A stretch of 64,000 nt of DNA, taken from Janibacter cremeus. GTDB lineage: Bacteria > Actinomycetota > Actinomycetes > Actinomycetales > Dermatophilaceae. The position numbers and the translations under genes are program-made. The notes under the pieces were generated by a model, which worked only from the letters and a program-made list of their open reading frames with translations, searched no databases and was not told the origin of the DNA. This document shows positions 51,517-59,859 of the stretch, one piece after another (within the stretch, counting starts at the first letter, position 1; each line of letters begins with the position of its first letter). The stretch spans positions 1 to 64,000 of the forward strand of contig NZ_CP115184.1 in assembly GCF_029395675.1 (NCBI RefSeq), read 5' to 3'.

Positions 51517-52152
51517 ATGAGCGCACCGAAGCGAGCCCTCGTCGTCATCGACGTCCAGCAGGAGTACTTCGACGGCATCCTGCAGATCCAGGCGCCGTCC
51601 CCCGAGACGTCCCTGGCCAACATCACCACCGCCCTCGACGTGGCCGCAGAGCAGGACCTGCCGGTCGTCGTCGTGCAGCACCAGGCGCCGGAGGGGTCTC
51701 CCGTCTTCGCGGAGGGCAGCCACAGCTGGTCGCTGCACCCCGAGGTCGAGAAGCGGCTGCAGCCGTCGTGGAAGCGCGCCACCAAGGACAAGGCCAGCGT
51801 CTTCGCCGGCACCGACGTCGCGCCGTGGCTGGCCGAGCAGGGCGTCGACACGATCACGATCGTCGGCTTCATGACCAACAACTGCGACATCGGCACCGCG
51901 GTGGGCGCGGAGGAGCTCGGCCTCTCGGCGGAGATCCTCTCCGACGCCAGCGGCGCCATCCACCTGGCCAACGAGGCCGGCAAGGTCTCCGCCGAGCAGC
52001 TGCACGAGACCCTGCTCGTGCTGCTGCACTCCAACTTCGCCGCCGTCGCGAGCACGCAGGACTGGACCGCGGCCGTCGTCGCGGGTGAGGCCCTGCCCAA
52101 GAGCGATCTGGGCTCCTCCGCCATGCAGGGGCAGGCGGCCTTCGCCGGCTGA
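51517..52152 (+). CDS. Cysteine hydrolase (isochorismatase family)
   Basis: A 211-residue alpha/beta hydrolase of the isochorismatase-like type. The catalytic triad is visible: Asp in LVVIDVQQEYFDG, Lys in SWKRATKDKASVF and Cys in VGFMTNNCDIGTA, with the cis-peptide region before it. Substrate could be a nicotinamide-like amide or another small molecule. AAGGAG precedes ATG 51517. Co-directional with the LLM enzyme. Confidence 0.9.
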   Translation: MSAPKRALVVIDVQQEYFDGILQIQAPSPETSLANITTALDVAAEQDLPVVVVQHQAPEGSPVFAEGSHSWSLHPEVEKRLQPSWKRATKDKASVFAGTDVAPWLAEQGVDTITIVGFMTNNCDIGTAVGAEELGLSAEILSDASGAIHLANEAGKVSAEQLHETLLVLLHSNFAAVASTQDWTAAVVAGEALPKSDLGSSAMQGQAAFAG

Positions 52153-52198
52153 GCACGTGGGGCGAAGGGGGGCGCCCGGGTCGGTCGCGGGCCGGGGT

Positions 52199-52279
52199 CT
52201 CGAGGCTCGGCCGCGGGCGGCCTCGCACCTCGACCATCGCGAACTGCACCTCGGCCGCGGGCGGCCTCGCACCTCGACC
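52199..52279. repeat. Tandem 30-bp direct repeats after the cysteine hydrolase gene
   Basis: Two copies of CTCGGCCGCGGGCGGCCTCG followed by CACCTCGACC occur at 52206-52235 and 52250-52279, 14 bases apart. The first is preceded by TCTCGAGG, matching the dispersed unit at 15660 and 21564. Only two copies with one spacer, so not a CRISPR. Confidence 0.8.
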
Positions 52280-52366
52280 GTCGGTGACTCATCGCCGTCG
52301 ACCGTGTGACTCGAGGAACTCCGGGTGGATTTCCCCCTTCGTCCGAACCTGCGCGACAATGGACGG

Positions 52367-53749
52367 GTGAGCGCTAACTCCGGCAAGCACCATGTCGTCA
52401 TCATCGGGTCCGGCTTCGGCGGCCTCTTCGCCGCCAAGGAGCTGGGCAACGAGGACGTCGACGTCACCCTGATCTCCAGGACGAGTCACCACCTCTTCCA
52501 GCCGCTGCTGTACCAGGTGGCCACGGGCATCCTGTCCGAGGGCGACATCGCCCCGACGACCCGCGACATCCTCGGCCACCAGCGCAATGTGCGCGTCATC
52601 CTCGGCGACGTCCAGCGGATCGACGTCGAGGCGAGGACCGTGCACTCGGAGTCGCTGAACCAGCACACGGTCACCCACTACGACAGCCTGATCGTCGCTG
52701 CCGGTGCCGGCCAGTCCTACTTCGGCAACAACCACTTCGCCCGGTTCGCGCCGGGGATGAAGAGCATCGACGACGCCCTCGAGCTGCGTGGCCGCATCTT
52801 CGGTTCCTTCGAGCTCGCCGAGACCTCGACCGACCCGGAGCAGCGCCGTCGCCTGCTCACCTTCGTCGTCGTCGGTGCGGGGCCGACCGGGGTGGAGATG
52901 GCCGGCCAGATCGCCGAGCTGGCCCAGCGCACCCTGGCCGACGAGTTCCGCCACATCGACCCGGGCGAGGCGCGGGTCGTCCTGCTGGACGGCGCGCCGA
53001 AGGTCCTGCCCACCTTCGGTGACCGGCTCAGCGACAAGGCCCGCCGCAGCCTGGAGAAGCAGGGCGTCGAGGTCCAGCTCGAGGCGATGGTGACCGACGT
53101 CAACCAGTACGGCATCGAGGTCAAGGACGGTGACGGCAGCCACCGCACCATCGAGACGATGACCAAGGTCTGGGCTGCCGGTGTCGCCGGATCCCCCCTG
53201 GGCGCGATGCTCGCCGAGCAGACCGACGTCGAGGTCGACCGCGCCGGGCGCGTGCACGTCGAGGAGAACCTGACCGTCCCGGGCCACCCCGAGATCTTCG
53301 TCGTCGGCGACATGATCAACCTCAAGGGCTACCCGGGCGTTGCCCAGTTGGCGATCCAGGGCGGTCGCTACGCGGCCAAGGAGATCCTCGCCCGGCTGGC
53401 GGGCAAGGAGCCGCAGGCCCCCTTCCGCTACCGGGACAAGGGCTCCATGGCCACGATCTCGAAGTACTCGGCCGTCGCGAGCATCGGCCGGATCAACTTC
53501 ACCGGCTTCCTCGCCTGGCTCGCGTGGCTGGCCGTGCACCTCATGGCCATGGTGGGCTTCAAGAACCGCGTCTCGACACTGCTGAACTGGATCATCACCT
53601 TCGTAGGGGACAGCCGCAACGAGCGGGTCTCGACCTTCCAGCAGGTCTTCGCGCGCACCGCGATGCAGGACCTCGGGCCGAGCGCCTACCCCAACCTCGC
53701 GGACCCGGGACCGGACGGCGACGACGAGCTGGAGCACCACGCGTCGTAG
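52367..53749 (+). CDS. Type II NADH:quinone oxidoreductase-like FAD enzyme
   Basis: A 460-residue NDH-2-like flavoprotein feeding electrons from NADH to the quinone pool at the inner face of the membrane. FAD site VVIIGSGFGGLFAAKEL, NAD site FVVVGAGPTGVEMAGQIAEL and the second FAD motif IFVVGDMINLKGYPGVAQLA are intact. The C-terminal hydrophobic helix TGFLAWLAWLAVHLMAMVGF is the membrane anchor. GTG 52367 follows GGACGGG. Next to it lies the M16 pair, ten bases away. Confidence 0.92.
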   Translation: MSANSGKHHVVIIGSGFGGLFAAKELGNEDVDVTLISRTSHHLFQPLLYQVATGILSEGDIAPTTRDILGHQRNVRVILGDVQRIDVEARTVHSESLNQHTVTHYDSLIVAAGAGQSYFGNNHFARFAPGMKSIDDALELRGRIFGSFELAETSTDPEQRRRLLTFVVVGAGPTGVEMAGQIAELAQRTLADEFRHIDPGEARVVLLDGAPKVLPTFGDRLSDKARRSLEKQGVEVQLEAMVTDVNQYGIEVKDGDGSHRTIETMTKVWAAGVAGSPLGAMLAEQTDVEVDRAGRVHVEENLTVPGHPEIFVVGDMINLKGYPGVAQLAIQGGRYAAKEILARLAGKEPQAPFRYRDKGSMATISKYSAVASIGRINFTGFLAWLAWLAVHLMAMVGFKNRVSTLLNWIITFVGDSRNERVSTFQQVFARTAMQDLGPSAYPNLADPGPDGDDELEHHAS

Positions 53750-53759
53750 GCTCGAGGGC

Positions 53760-55055
53760 ATGCCTCTGGACTTTCCCTTCGAGGACCACACCCTCTCCAA
53801 CGGGTTGCGCGTCATCGTGCAGCCCGACGCCACGACGCCCACCGTCACCCTCAACATGTGGGTGGGCGTCGGCTCGCGACACGAGGAGGCGGGGGCGACC
53901 GGCTTCGCCCACCTCTTCGAGCACCTGATGTTCCAGGGCAGCGAGCACGTCGCCAACGGTGAGCACTTCCAGGCGCTCATGGGCGTCGGTGGCCGGCTCA
54001 ACGCGACGACGTGGTTCGACCGCACGACGTACTTCGAGACGATCCCCTCCGGCGCGCTCGAGCTCGCGCTGTGGCTGGAGGCCGACCGGCACGCCAACCT
54101 CCTGGCGGCCGTGACGCAGGACAACCTCGACAACCAGCGCGACGTCGTCAAGGAGGAGAAGCGCCAGCGCTACGACAACCAGCCGTACGGCCAGGCGATG
54201 ACGCGGATCTACGCGACCGTCTTCCCCGAGGGACACCCGTACCACCACCCGACGATCGGGTCGATGGAGGACCTCGACGCGGCGACGGTGGACGACGTGC
54301 ACGACTTCTTCCGCCGGCACTACGCCCCGGACAACACGGTCCTGACGATCGTCGGTGACGTCACCGCGGAGCGGGGGCTGGAGCTCGTCGAGCGCTACTT
54401 CGGTCACCTCGACCACCACGCCGAGCCGCGAAGGGGGCCGGTCGCCCCCCTTCGCCCGCTGCCGGAGCCGGCGCGCGAGGAGGTCGTCGACGAGGTGCCC
54501 AACGACCGCATCCACCTCGCCTTCCGCCTCCCTGCCGAAGGGGGCAGGACCGGTGACGAGTTCCTCGCCTCCTCGATGGCCCTCGACTGCCTCGGCGGGT
54601 TGAGCTTCTCGCCGCTGGAGCAGCGGCTCGTGCGCGACGAGCAGCGCGCCAACGCGATCGACGTCGGGGCGATGGGCTTCGTCGACGGGGTCTCCCTCGG
54701 CCTGGTGATCGTCGACGTCGCGGACGGGGTCGACGCGGACGAGCTGGAGGAGCAGGTCTGCGCCGAGCTGACCGCCTTCGCCGACGCGGGCCCGACGCCC
54801 GAGCAGATGGAGGCGGTGCGGGCCCAGGCGGAGCGCGCGTGGCTGTCGTCGCTGGCCGCCAAGGACGAGCGCGCCGACCTGATCAGCCACTACACGTGCC
54901 TGCACGACGACCCCGGCTACATCAACACCTTCCTCGACCGGCTGGCGGCGATCACCCCCGAGGACGTGCGCGCCGCTGCCGACACCTGGCTGCGCCCGCA
55001 GCACCGCGCCGCCGTCGTCTACCGAGCCGCCGAGCAGCAGGAGGAGGCAGCATGA
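53760..55055 (+). CDS. M16 family zinc metallopeptidase, catalytic subunit
   Basis: 431 residues. The inverted zinc motif HXXEH is present in GFAHLFEHLMFQGSEH, with a distal Glu in the DVVKEEKRQRYDNQPYG region about 75 residues later. The fold consists of two homologous M16 halves. It would cleave small peptides as a heterodimer with the next gene's product, whose start overlaps it (ATGA). Processing of a mobile secreted peptide is possible. Confidence 0.92.
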   Translation: MPLDFPFEDHTLSNGLRVIVQPDATTPTVTLNMWVGVGSRHEEAGATGFAHLFEHLMFQGSEHVANGEHFQALMGVGGRLNATTWFDRTTYFETIPSGALELALWLEADRHANLLAAVTQDNLDNQRDVVKEEKRQRYDNQPYGQAMTRIYATVFPEGHPYHHPTIGSMEDLDAATVDDVHDFFRRHYAPDNTVLTIVGDVTAERGLELVERYFGHLDHHAEPRRGPVAPLRPLPEPAREEVVDEVPNDRIHLAFRLPAEGGRTGDEFLASSMALDCLGGLSFSPLEQRLVRDEQRANAIDVGAMGFVDGVSLGLVIVDVADGVDADELEEQVCAELTAFADAGPTPEQMEAVRAQAERAWLSSLAAKDERADLISHYTCLHDDPGYINTFLDRLAAITPEDVRAAADTWLRPQHRAAVVYRAAEQQEEAA

Positions 55056-56407
55056 GCACGCCCACGGTCCCGCGTCCGCAGGTCGCCGCGCCGGGGGAGT
55101 GGTCCTTCCCCCAGCCGCGTGAGCTCACCCTGCCCAACGGCATCGGTGCCCTCGTGCACGACGTGCCGGGGCAGTACGTCATCTCGGTGCGCCTGACCGT
55201 GCCGGTCGCGCTGCGCCACGAGCCGGAGGCCACGGAGGGCGTCGCCTGGATCATGGCGCGGCTGCTCGACGAGGGCACGCGCACGCACAGCCAGCGCGAG
55301 CTGTCGGAGCTGCTCGAGCGGCGGGGCATCGCGATCGGTGCCGGCATGAGCGAGGCTGCGCTCGGCGTCGACCTCGACGTCCCGCAGCGCTTCCTCGGGG
55401 AGGCGCTGGAGCTGCTCACCGAGTGCATCTCCGAGCCGGTCTTCGACGAGTCGGAGGTCTCGCGCATCAAGCGCACCCGCCTGGCCGAGATCGAGCAGGA
55501 GCGCGCCTCGGCCGGCCGTCGCGCCTTCAAGGAGTGGGCGAGGACCTACTACGACCCCGCCATCCGCGCCTCGCGGCCCGGTGGGGGTACCGCGGAGACG
55601 GTCGCCGCGGTGACCCGCCAGGACGTCGTCGACTTCCACGCCGAGCACGTCCACCCCGAGGGGGCGACGGTCGTCGTGGCCGGCGACCTCACCGGGGTCG
55701 ACGTCGAGGGGCTGCTGGGCTCGACCCTCGGCGCCTGGACCACCTCCGGTCGTGTGCGGTCGGTCGACCGTGAGCCGGCTCCGCGTGCCGCCGATGCCGC
55801 CCGCGTCGTCCTCGTCGACCGGCCCGGCTCGGTGCAGTCGGAGATCCTCATCGGCGCCCCGGGCCCGGACCGGCGGGTCGAGTCCGGGTGGGCCCCCTTC
55901 CCCGTGCTGGCCTACGTCATGGGCGGCGCCCCGAACGCCCGCATCGACCAGGTGCTGCGCGAGGAGAAGGGCTACACCTACGGCATCCGCTCCGGGTTCC
56001 GCCCCCGCCAGGTGGGCTCTGCCTTCACCGTCGCCGGCTCCGTGCGCGCCGACTCGACCGTGGACTCGCTGCGCCTGCTCAAGGGCATCCTCACCGACGC
56101 CCCCGGTTTCACCGAGGAGGAGACCCGCGCGGGCGTGGACTTCATGAGCCTCACCGCACCGGGTCGCTACGACACCGCGGACGCGATCGCCGACGAGACC
56201 GCCGGCCTCGCGGGCGACGAACTGCCGCTGACCTTCACCAGCGACACCATCGCGGCGATGCGCCGGCTGACGGCCGACGACCTCAGCCGTGCCTGGCGCG
56301 AGCAGGTCACCCACGAGTGGACGGTCGTCGTCGTGGGTGACGCCTCGCTGTACCGGGACCAGGTCGAGGACCTCGGCCTCGGCCCGGTCACCGTCGTCCC
56401 GAACTGA
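55052..56407 (+). CDS. M16 family protein, non-catalytic partner subunit
   Basis: 451 residues. It has the M16 fold but the metal motif is lost: the aligned segment reads GVAWIMARLLDEGTRTHS in place of HLLEH. The C-terminal half keeps the R/Y-type signature LREEKGYTYGIRSGFRPRQV. Such catalytic/non-catalytic pairs form heterodimers in bacteria and mitochondria (MPP). Translationally coupled to the catalytic subunit; a GGAGGAGG box precedes ATG 55052. Confidence 0.9.
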   Translation: MSTPTVPRPQVAAPGEWSFPQPRELTLPNGIGALVHDVPGQYVISVRLTVPVALRHEPEATEGVAWIMARLLDEGTRTHSQRELSELLERRGIAIGAGMSEAALGVDLDVPQRFLGEALELLTECISEPVFDESEVSRIKRTRLAEIEQERASAGRRAFKEWARTYYDPAIRASRPGGGTAETVAAVTRQDVVDFHAEHVHPEGATVVVAGDLTGVDVEGLLGSTLGAWTTSGRVRSVDREPAPRAADAARVVLVDRPGSVQSEILIGAPGPDRRVESGWAPFPVLAYVMGGAPNARIDQVLREEKGYTYGIRSGFRPRQVGSAFTVAGSVRADSTVDSLRLLKGILTDAPGFTEEETRAGVDFMSLTAPGRYDTADAIADETAGLAGDELPLTFTSDTIAAMRRLTADDLSRAWREQVTHEWTVVVVGDASLYRDQVEDLGLGPVTVVPN

Positions 56408-56457
56408 TCCGGTCGGCTCGGCCCGGACAGGGCTGGTATCCGTCGTCCCGGGCTGAC

Positions 56458-56544
56458 GGTTGTGGGTTGAACCGGTAGTCCCGGAAGCCGGCAGCGCACT
56501 GGGGGCATCCCCGGCAGCCGTGGCGACCGGTTCAACACACAACC
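56458..56544. repeat. Palindromic repeat, left flank of the second AbiEi/DUF559-like gene
   Basis: 87 bp. Arms 56458-56476 (GGTTGTGGGTTGAACCGGT) and 56526-56544 pair with one mismatch; the interior contains CTGGGGGCATCCCCGG, which can fold too. About 90% identical to the repeat at 57443-57533 on the other side of the gene. It may act as terminator of the M16 operon. Confidence 0.85.
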
Positions 56545-56642
56545 ACGCCGGCTGCAACCCACAAGTACGTCGGCGTGAGCCGGTGGTCCACAGGCAGGCA
56601 GCGACGGCGCATCCGTAGGCACGAGGCCGCTGGGCTGGTCTC

Positions 56643-57440
56643 GTGATCTACACGAGGAGCGACTGGCAGGGGACCGCACGTGAGCTGTCGGCAGCGGTGG
56701 CGAAGGGGGAGGTCGAGCGCGCGGGCAGGTACTACGTCACGCCCGACACGTCTCCCGAGGTCCGAGATGCCTTGGCCGAGGGGTTGCGACCGACCTGCGT
56801 CATGGCGGCCCGGGAGCACGGACTGTGGGTTCCGCCGGCCTCGGGCCTGCACGTCTACGGTCGCCGGCGGCCGGTCGGGCCGGGATGGGTCGGACACGGG
56901 TGGCACGGGAGCTGGCCCGAGGAGGCGGCCGTCGCGTCACCACGTCTGCTGCTCGAGCACGCCGTCGCCTGCCTCGCCCCACTCGACGTCGGGATCCTGG
57001 CCGACTCCGCGCTCCACCAGGGCCTCATCAGCGCTGAGGACGTGGCTGCCTTGGCGTGTTCGGCCCCGCGGGGCGTTGCCCGTGTGCTGGCCCGGGTCTC
57101 GGGCCTGGCCGAGTCCGGCACGGAGAGCAAGGTCAGGCTCTTCCTGCAGCTGCACAACGTGACGGTGACGCCGCAGGTCGAGATCCCCGGTCTCGGGAGG
57201 GTCGACAACCTGGCCGGACGGCGCTGGATCCTCGAGAGTGACAGCCGGGCGCACCACACGGGGGAGGACACCTACGCCAAGGACCGCACTCGGGACCTGC
57301 ACGCGCTCGAACTCGGGTACTTCACCACGCGGCTGACCCACTGGATGACCTTCGGTGGGTGGGGGAGGGCGTCGCAGACGTTGCTCAGGGTGATCCGGTC
57401 GGGTCGGCACCTGGAGGACCCGGCCAGATACGCGCTGTAG
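56643..57440 (+). CDS. AbiEi-like / DUF559-Vsr-like domain protein
   Basis: 265 residues. The N-terminal segment (TARELSAAVAKGEVERAGRY, then YVTPDTSPEVRDAL) resembles the AbiEi winged-helix region. The C-terminal part (EIPGLGRVDNLAGRRWILES, DSRAHHTGEDTYAKDRTRDL) looks like a DUF559/Vsr PD-(D/E)xK-type fold with candidate acids at about 188, 198 and 200. No toxin partner is adjacent. The start is GTG 56643 with no good ribosome-binding box. The layout matches the gene at 24925: hairpin about 100 bases upstream and a second one right after the stop. Confidence 0.65.
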   Translation: MIYTRSDWQGTARELSAAVAKGEVERAGRYYVTPDTSPEVRDALAEGLRPTCVMAAREHGLWVPPASGLHVYGRRRPVGPGWVGHGWHGSWPEEAAVASPRLLLEHAVACLAPLDVGILADSALHQGLISAEDVAALACSAPRGVARVLARVSGLAESGTESKVRLFLQLHNVTVTPQVEIPGLGRVDNLAGRRWILESDSRAHHTGEDTYAKDRTRDLHALELGYFTTRLTHWMTFGGWGRASQTLLRVIRSGRHLEDPARYAL

Positions 57441-57442
57441 CC

Positions 57443-57533
57443 GGTTGATTGTGTGTTGAACCGGTAGGCCCGGGAGCCGGCACCGCCCTGGGGGCATCCC
57501 CGGCCGCCGTGGCTACCGGTTCAACACACAACC
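57443..57533. repeat. Palindromic repeat, right flank of the second AbiEi/DUF559-like gene
   Basis: Arms TGTGTGTTGAACCGGTAG (57450-57467) and exact complement (57513-57530), starting three bases after the gene's stop codon. The interior contains CTGGGGGCATCCCCGG as in the left copy. It lies between convergent genes and can serve as terminator. Confidence 0.85.
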
Positions 57534-57592
57534 TTCGATGGCCGGCGGAACGGGTGGGGCGTGCCCACGAGAGCACACCCCACCCGAGGGAG

Positions 57593-58942
57593 TTACTTCT
57601 TCCCGAACTCCCCGGAGGACTTCACCCGCGGCTCGAGGACGAACAGGCCCTCCTCGACGCCGGTGACGACGACCTTCCCGGACTCGAAGTAGGGGTAGTT
57701 GCCCCAGGTGCCAGCGAACTTCGTCTCGTCGTCGTTGGGGTAGACGTCGAGGAAGCCACGCTCGGTGAGGCGGCCCTGCTCGGCCTTCCAGGTGTCCATG
57801 ACCCGCAGACCGGAGGTGTAGTTGCTCTGGTAGGCGAGACCGTCCTTGATGAAGATGTTGTGGTCGATCGACGGGTTCCCGCTGCCGTCGGCGCCACGCA
57901 GGACCGGGTTGTCCAGGTCCTGCAGGTCCCACACGTAGGTCGTCGTGCTGTCGACCGTGCCGGTGAGCTCGTCGAGCTCGTCACCCAGCAGGAAGTAGGC
58001 CTGGTCCTCGGTGAACCAGCCCTGGTGGGTGTAGGCGGCCGTCGTGTACGAGACGCGCGCGAGCATGTCGATCGCGGACTTGTCCGTGACGTCGAGGATC
58101 GTCACCGTGTCCTCGTTGGAGGCCACGCAGATCTCGCGACCGGCGTGCTCGGTGTCCGGGCCCGCGTACTCCACGCACTGGATGTCGTGGGTGTAGCCGT
58201 CCTCGCCGTAGCATCCGGCGAGCTCCGGCTGGCCCGGGCTGGAGAGGTCGTACATGATCGGCCCGCCGTCCACGTCGGCGCAGCCGGGGGCGGTGACGCC
58301 GCGCGTGGAGCCGACGACGTAGAGCGACGCACTCTCCTCGTTGACGTAGAGGTTGTGCGACTGCCCGACTCCTGTGATCCGGGTGTCTTCGCTCCAGTCC
58401 TGCTCGGACGTGACGCCGCGCAGCCTCGTGAGGTCGAAGACCTGCACGCCGTGCCCGGCGGCCTCGGAGCCGATGTAGGCGTGGTTGCCGTAGGTCTTGA
58501 TGTCACCCCAGATGTTGCCGGAGCCCTCGGCGGCGGCCGGCAGCACGCCGAGGTGGACGGGGTTGGCCGCGTCGGTGATGTCGACGAAGGCGGTGCCCTC
58601 GTAGAGCTTGGCCAGGGCGTACTCCCTGCCGGTCTGCGGGTCGGTCCAGCCCCAGACGTCATTGGCCCAGATGCTGTCGCCGAGGTCCTTCAGCGGGGTG
58701 AAGGAGGCGACATCGACCTTGTGGCAGGGGAAGAGGTCCCCGGCCATGCCGTCCTCGCAGCGCAGATCGCTCATCGGCTCCTGTGGCACCCCACCGGGGC
58801 TGATGTCCTCCTGGACCAGATCGAAGCCGGCCGCCTTGCCCTCGCCCTCCTTGTGGGTGGGATGCGCTGCGGCGGTGGTGGCGCTGATCAACAAGCCAAG
58901 ACTCGCGACGGCGACGGTGGCGACGCGGGTTGGTCGTCTCAT
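57593..58942 (-). CDS. Secreted LVIVD/choice-of-anchor-B-type beta-propeller protein
   Basis: 449 residues with a signal peptide (VATVAVASLGLLISATTAAA, cleaved after about residue 27). The mature part has repeated beta-propeller units of the LVIVD type: TAFVDITDAANPVHLGVLPA, HGVQVFDLTRLRG, VTILDVTDKSAIDML and LRVMDTWKAEQGRL, with AYIGSEAAGHG and YTHDIQCVEYAGPD as family hallmarks. Probably displayed or released at the cell surface. ATG 58942 follows GAGAGGAA. Function unknown. Confidence 0.85.
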   Translation of the reverse strand: MRRPTRVATVAVASLGLLISATTAAAHPTHKEGEGKAAGFDLVQEDISPGGVPQEPMSDLRCEDGMAGDLFPCHKVDVASFTPLKDLGDSIWANDVWGWTDPQTGREYALAKLYEGTAFVDITDAANPVHLGVLPAAAEGSGNIWGDIKTYGNHAYIGSEAAGHGVQVFDLTRLRGVTSEQDWSEDTRITGVGQSHNLYVNEESASLYVVGSTRGVTAPGCADVDGGPIMYDLSSPGQPELAGCYGEDGYTHDIQCVEYAGPDTEHAGREICVASNEDTVTILDVTDKSAIDMLARVSYTTAAYTHQGWFTEDQAYFLLGDELDELTGTVDSTTTYVWDLQDLDNPVLRGADGSGNPSIDHNIFIKDGLAYQSNYTSGLRVMDTWKAEQGRLTERGFLDVYPNDDETKFAGTWGNYPYFESGKVVVTGVEEGLFVLEPRVKSSGEFGKK

Positions 58943-59040
58943 GGTGCGTTCCTCTCGGTAGGGGTGCACCGCACGTTATGGCCTGGATCACACTCCCGCA
59001 TGTTGAGACGAGCTCCAGCACCGCGCCCTGCGCCGGGCGG

Positions 59041-59838
59041 TCAGGCGTCGGGGGCCAACCGCCGCAGCACCTCGTCGTGCAGCAACCCGTTGGTGGCCAA
59101 GGCGTTGCCACCCCAGGGGCCGGGCTCGCCGTCCAGGGACGTGAACCGCCCGCCGGCCTCCTGGACGATCGCGGCGAGGGCGGCCATGTCGTGCAGCTCG
59201 AGCTCGGGCTCGGCGGCCAGGTCGACCGCCCCCTCGGCGACGAGCATGTAGGACCAGAAGTCCCCGAACGCCCGGGTGCGCCACAGGTCGGAGGTGAGGT
59301 TGAGGAAGGAGCGGGCACGGCCCAGCTTCCGCCACCCCTCGAGGGAGCTGTAGGAGAGCGAGGCGTCACCCAGCCGGGAGACCTTCGACACCGAGACCGG
59401 CCGGGCCTGCGCGAGTGACCGCCCGGTCCAGGCGCCGGCCCCCTTCGCCGCCCACCAGCGACGGCCGAGGGCGGGTGCGGCGACCAGGCCCATGACGCAC
59501 TCGTCCCCGTCGACGAGTCCGATGAGCGTGGCCCAGACGGGCACGCCGCGGACGTAGTTCTTCGTGCCGTCGATCGGGTCGATGATCCAGCGTCGCTGGG
59601 CGGAGCCGGTCGTGCCGTACTCCTCCCCGACGACGGCGTCCCGCCCACGGGCGCGCGCGAGCTGGGAGCGGATGGCCTCCTCGCACGCGCGGTCGGCGTC
59701 GCTGACGGGGCTGAGGTCGGGCTTGGACTCGACGACGAGGTCGTCGGCCCGGAAGCGTGCCAAGGAGATCGGCTCGACCTGGTCCGCGAGGACGTGGGCC
59801 AGACGCAGGTCATCGGCGTAGGGGGAGCTTGCGGACAT
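59041..59838 (-). CDS. hisN: Histidinol-phosphatase, inositol monophosphatase type
   Basis: A 265-residue Mg-dependent phosphatase of the IMPase fold, which in actinobacteria supplies the histidinol-phosphate phosphatase step. Metal ligands lie in VGEEYGTTG, WIIDPIDGTKNYVRG and the C-terminal AEPELELHDMAALAAIVQEA. The early KPDLSPVSDADRACEEAI motif is typical of HisN. It follows rsgA by 21 bases in an aroA-rsgA-hisN operon, a common actinobacterial order that supports this name over a general IMPase. Confidence 0.9.
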   Translation of the reverse strand: MSASSPYADDLRLAHVLADQVEPISLARFRADDLVVESKPDLSPVSDADRACEEAIRSQLARARGRDAVVGEEYGTTGSAQRRWIIDPIDGTKNYVRGVPVWATLIGLVDGDECVMGLVAAPALGRRWWAAKGAGAWTGRSLAQARPVSVSKVSRLGDASLSYSSLEGWRKLGRARSFLNLTSDLWRTRAFGDFWSYMLVAEGAVDLAAEPELELHDMAALAAIVQEAGGRFTSLDGEPGPWGGNALATNGLLHDEVLRRLAPDA

Positions 59839-59859
59839 TGCGTCAACGTACCCGAGGGA

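Noticed and set aside
52206..52279. Possible CRISPR array
   Set aside because: Only two 30-bp copies with one 14-base spacer and no cas genes; it belongs to a dispersed repeat family.
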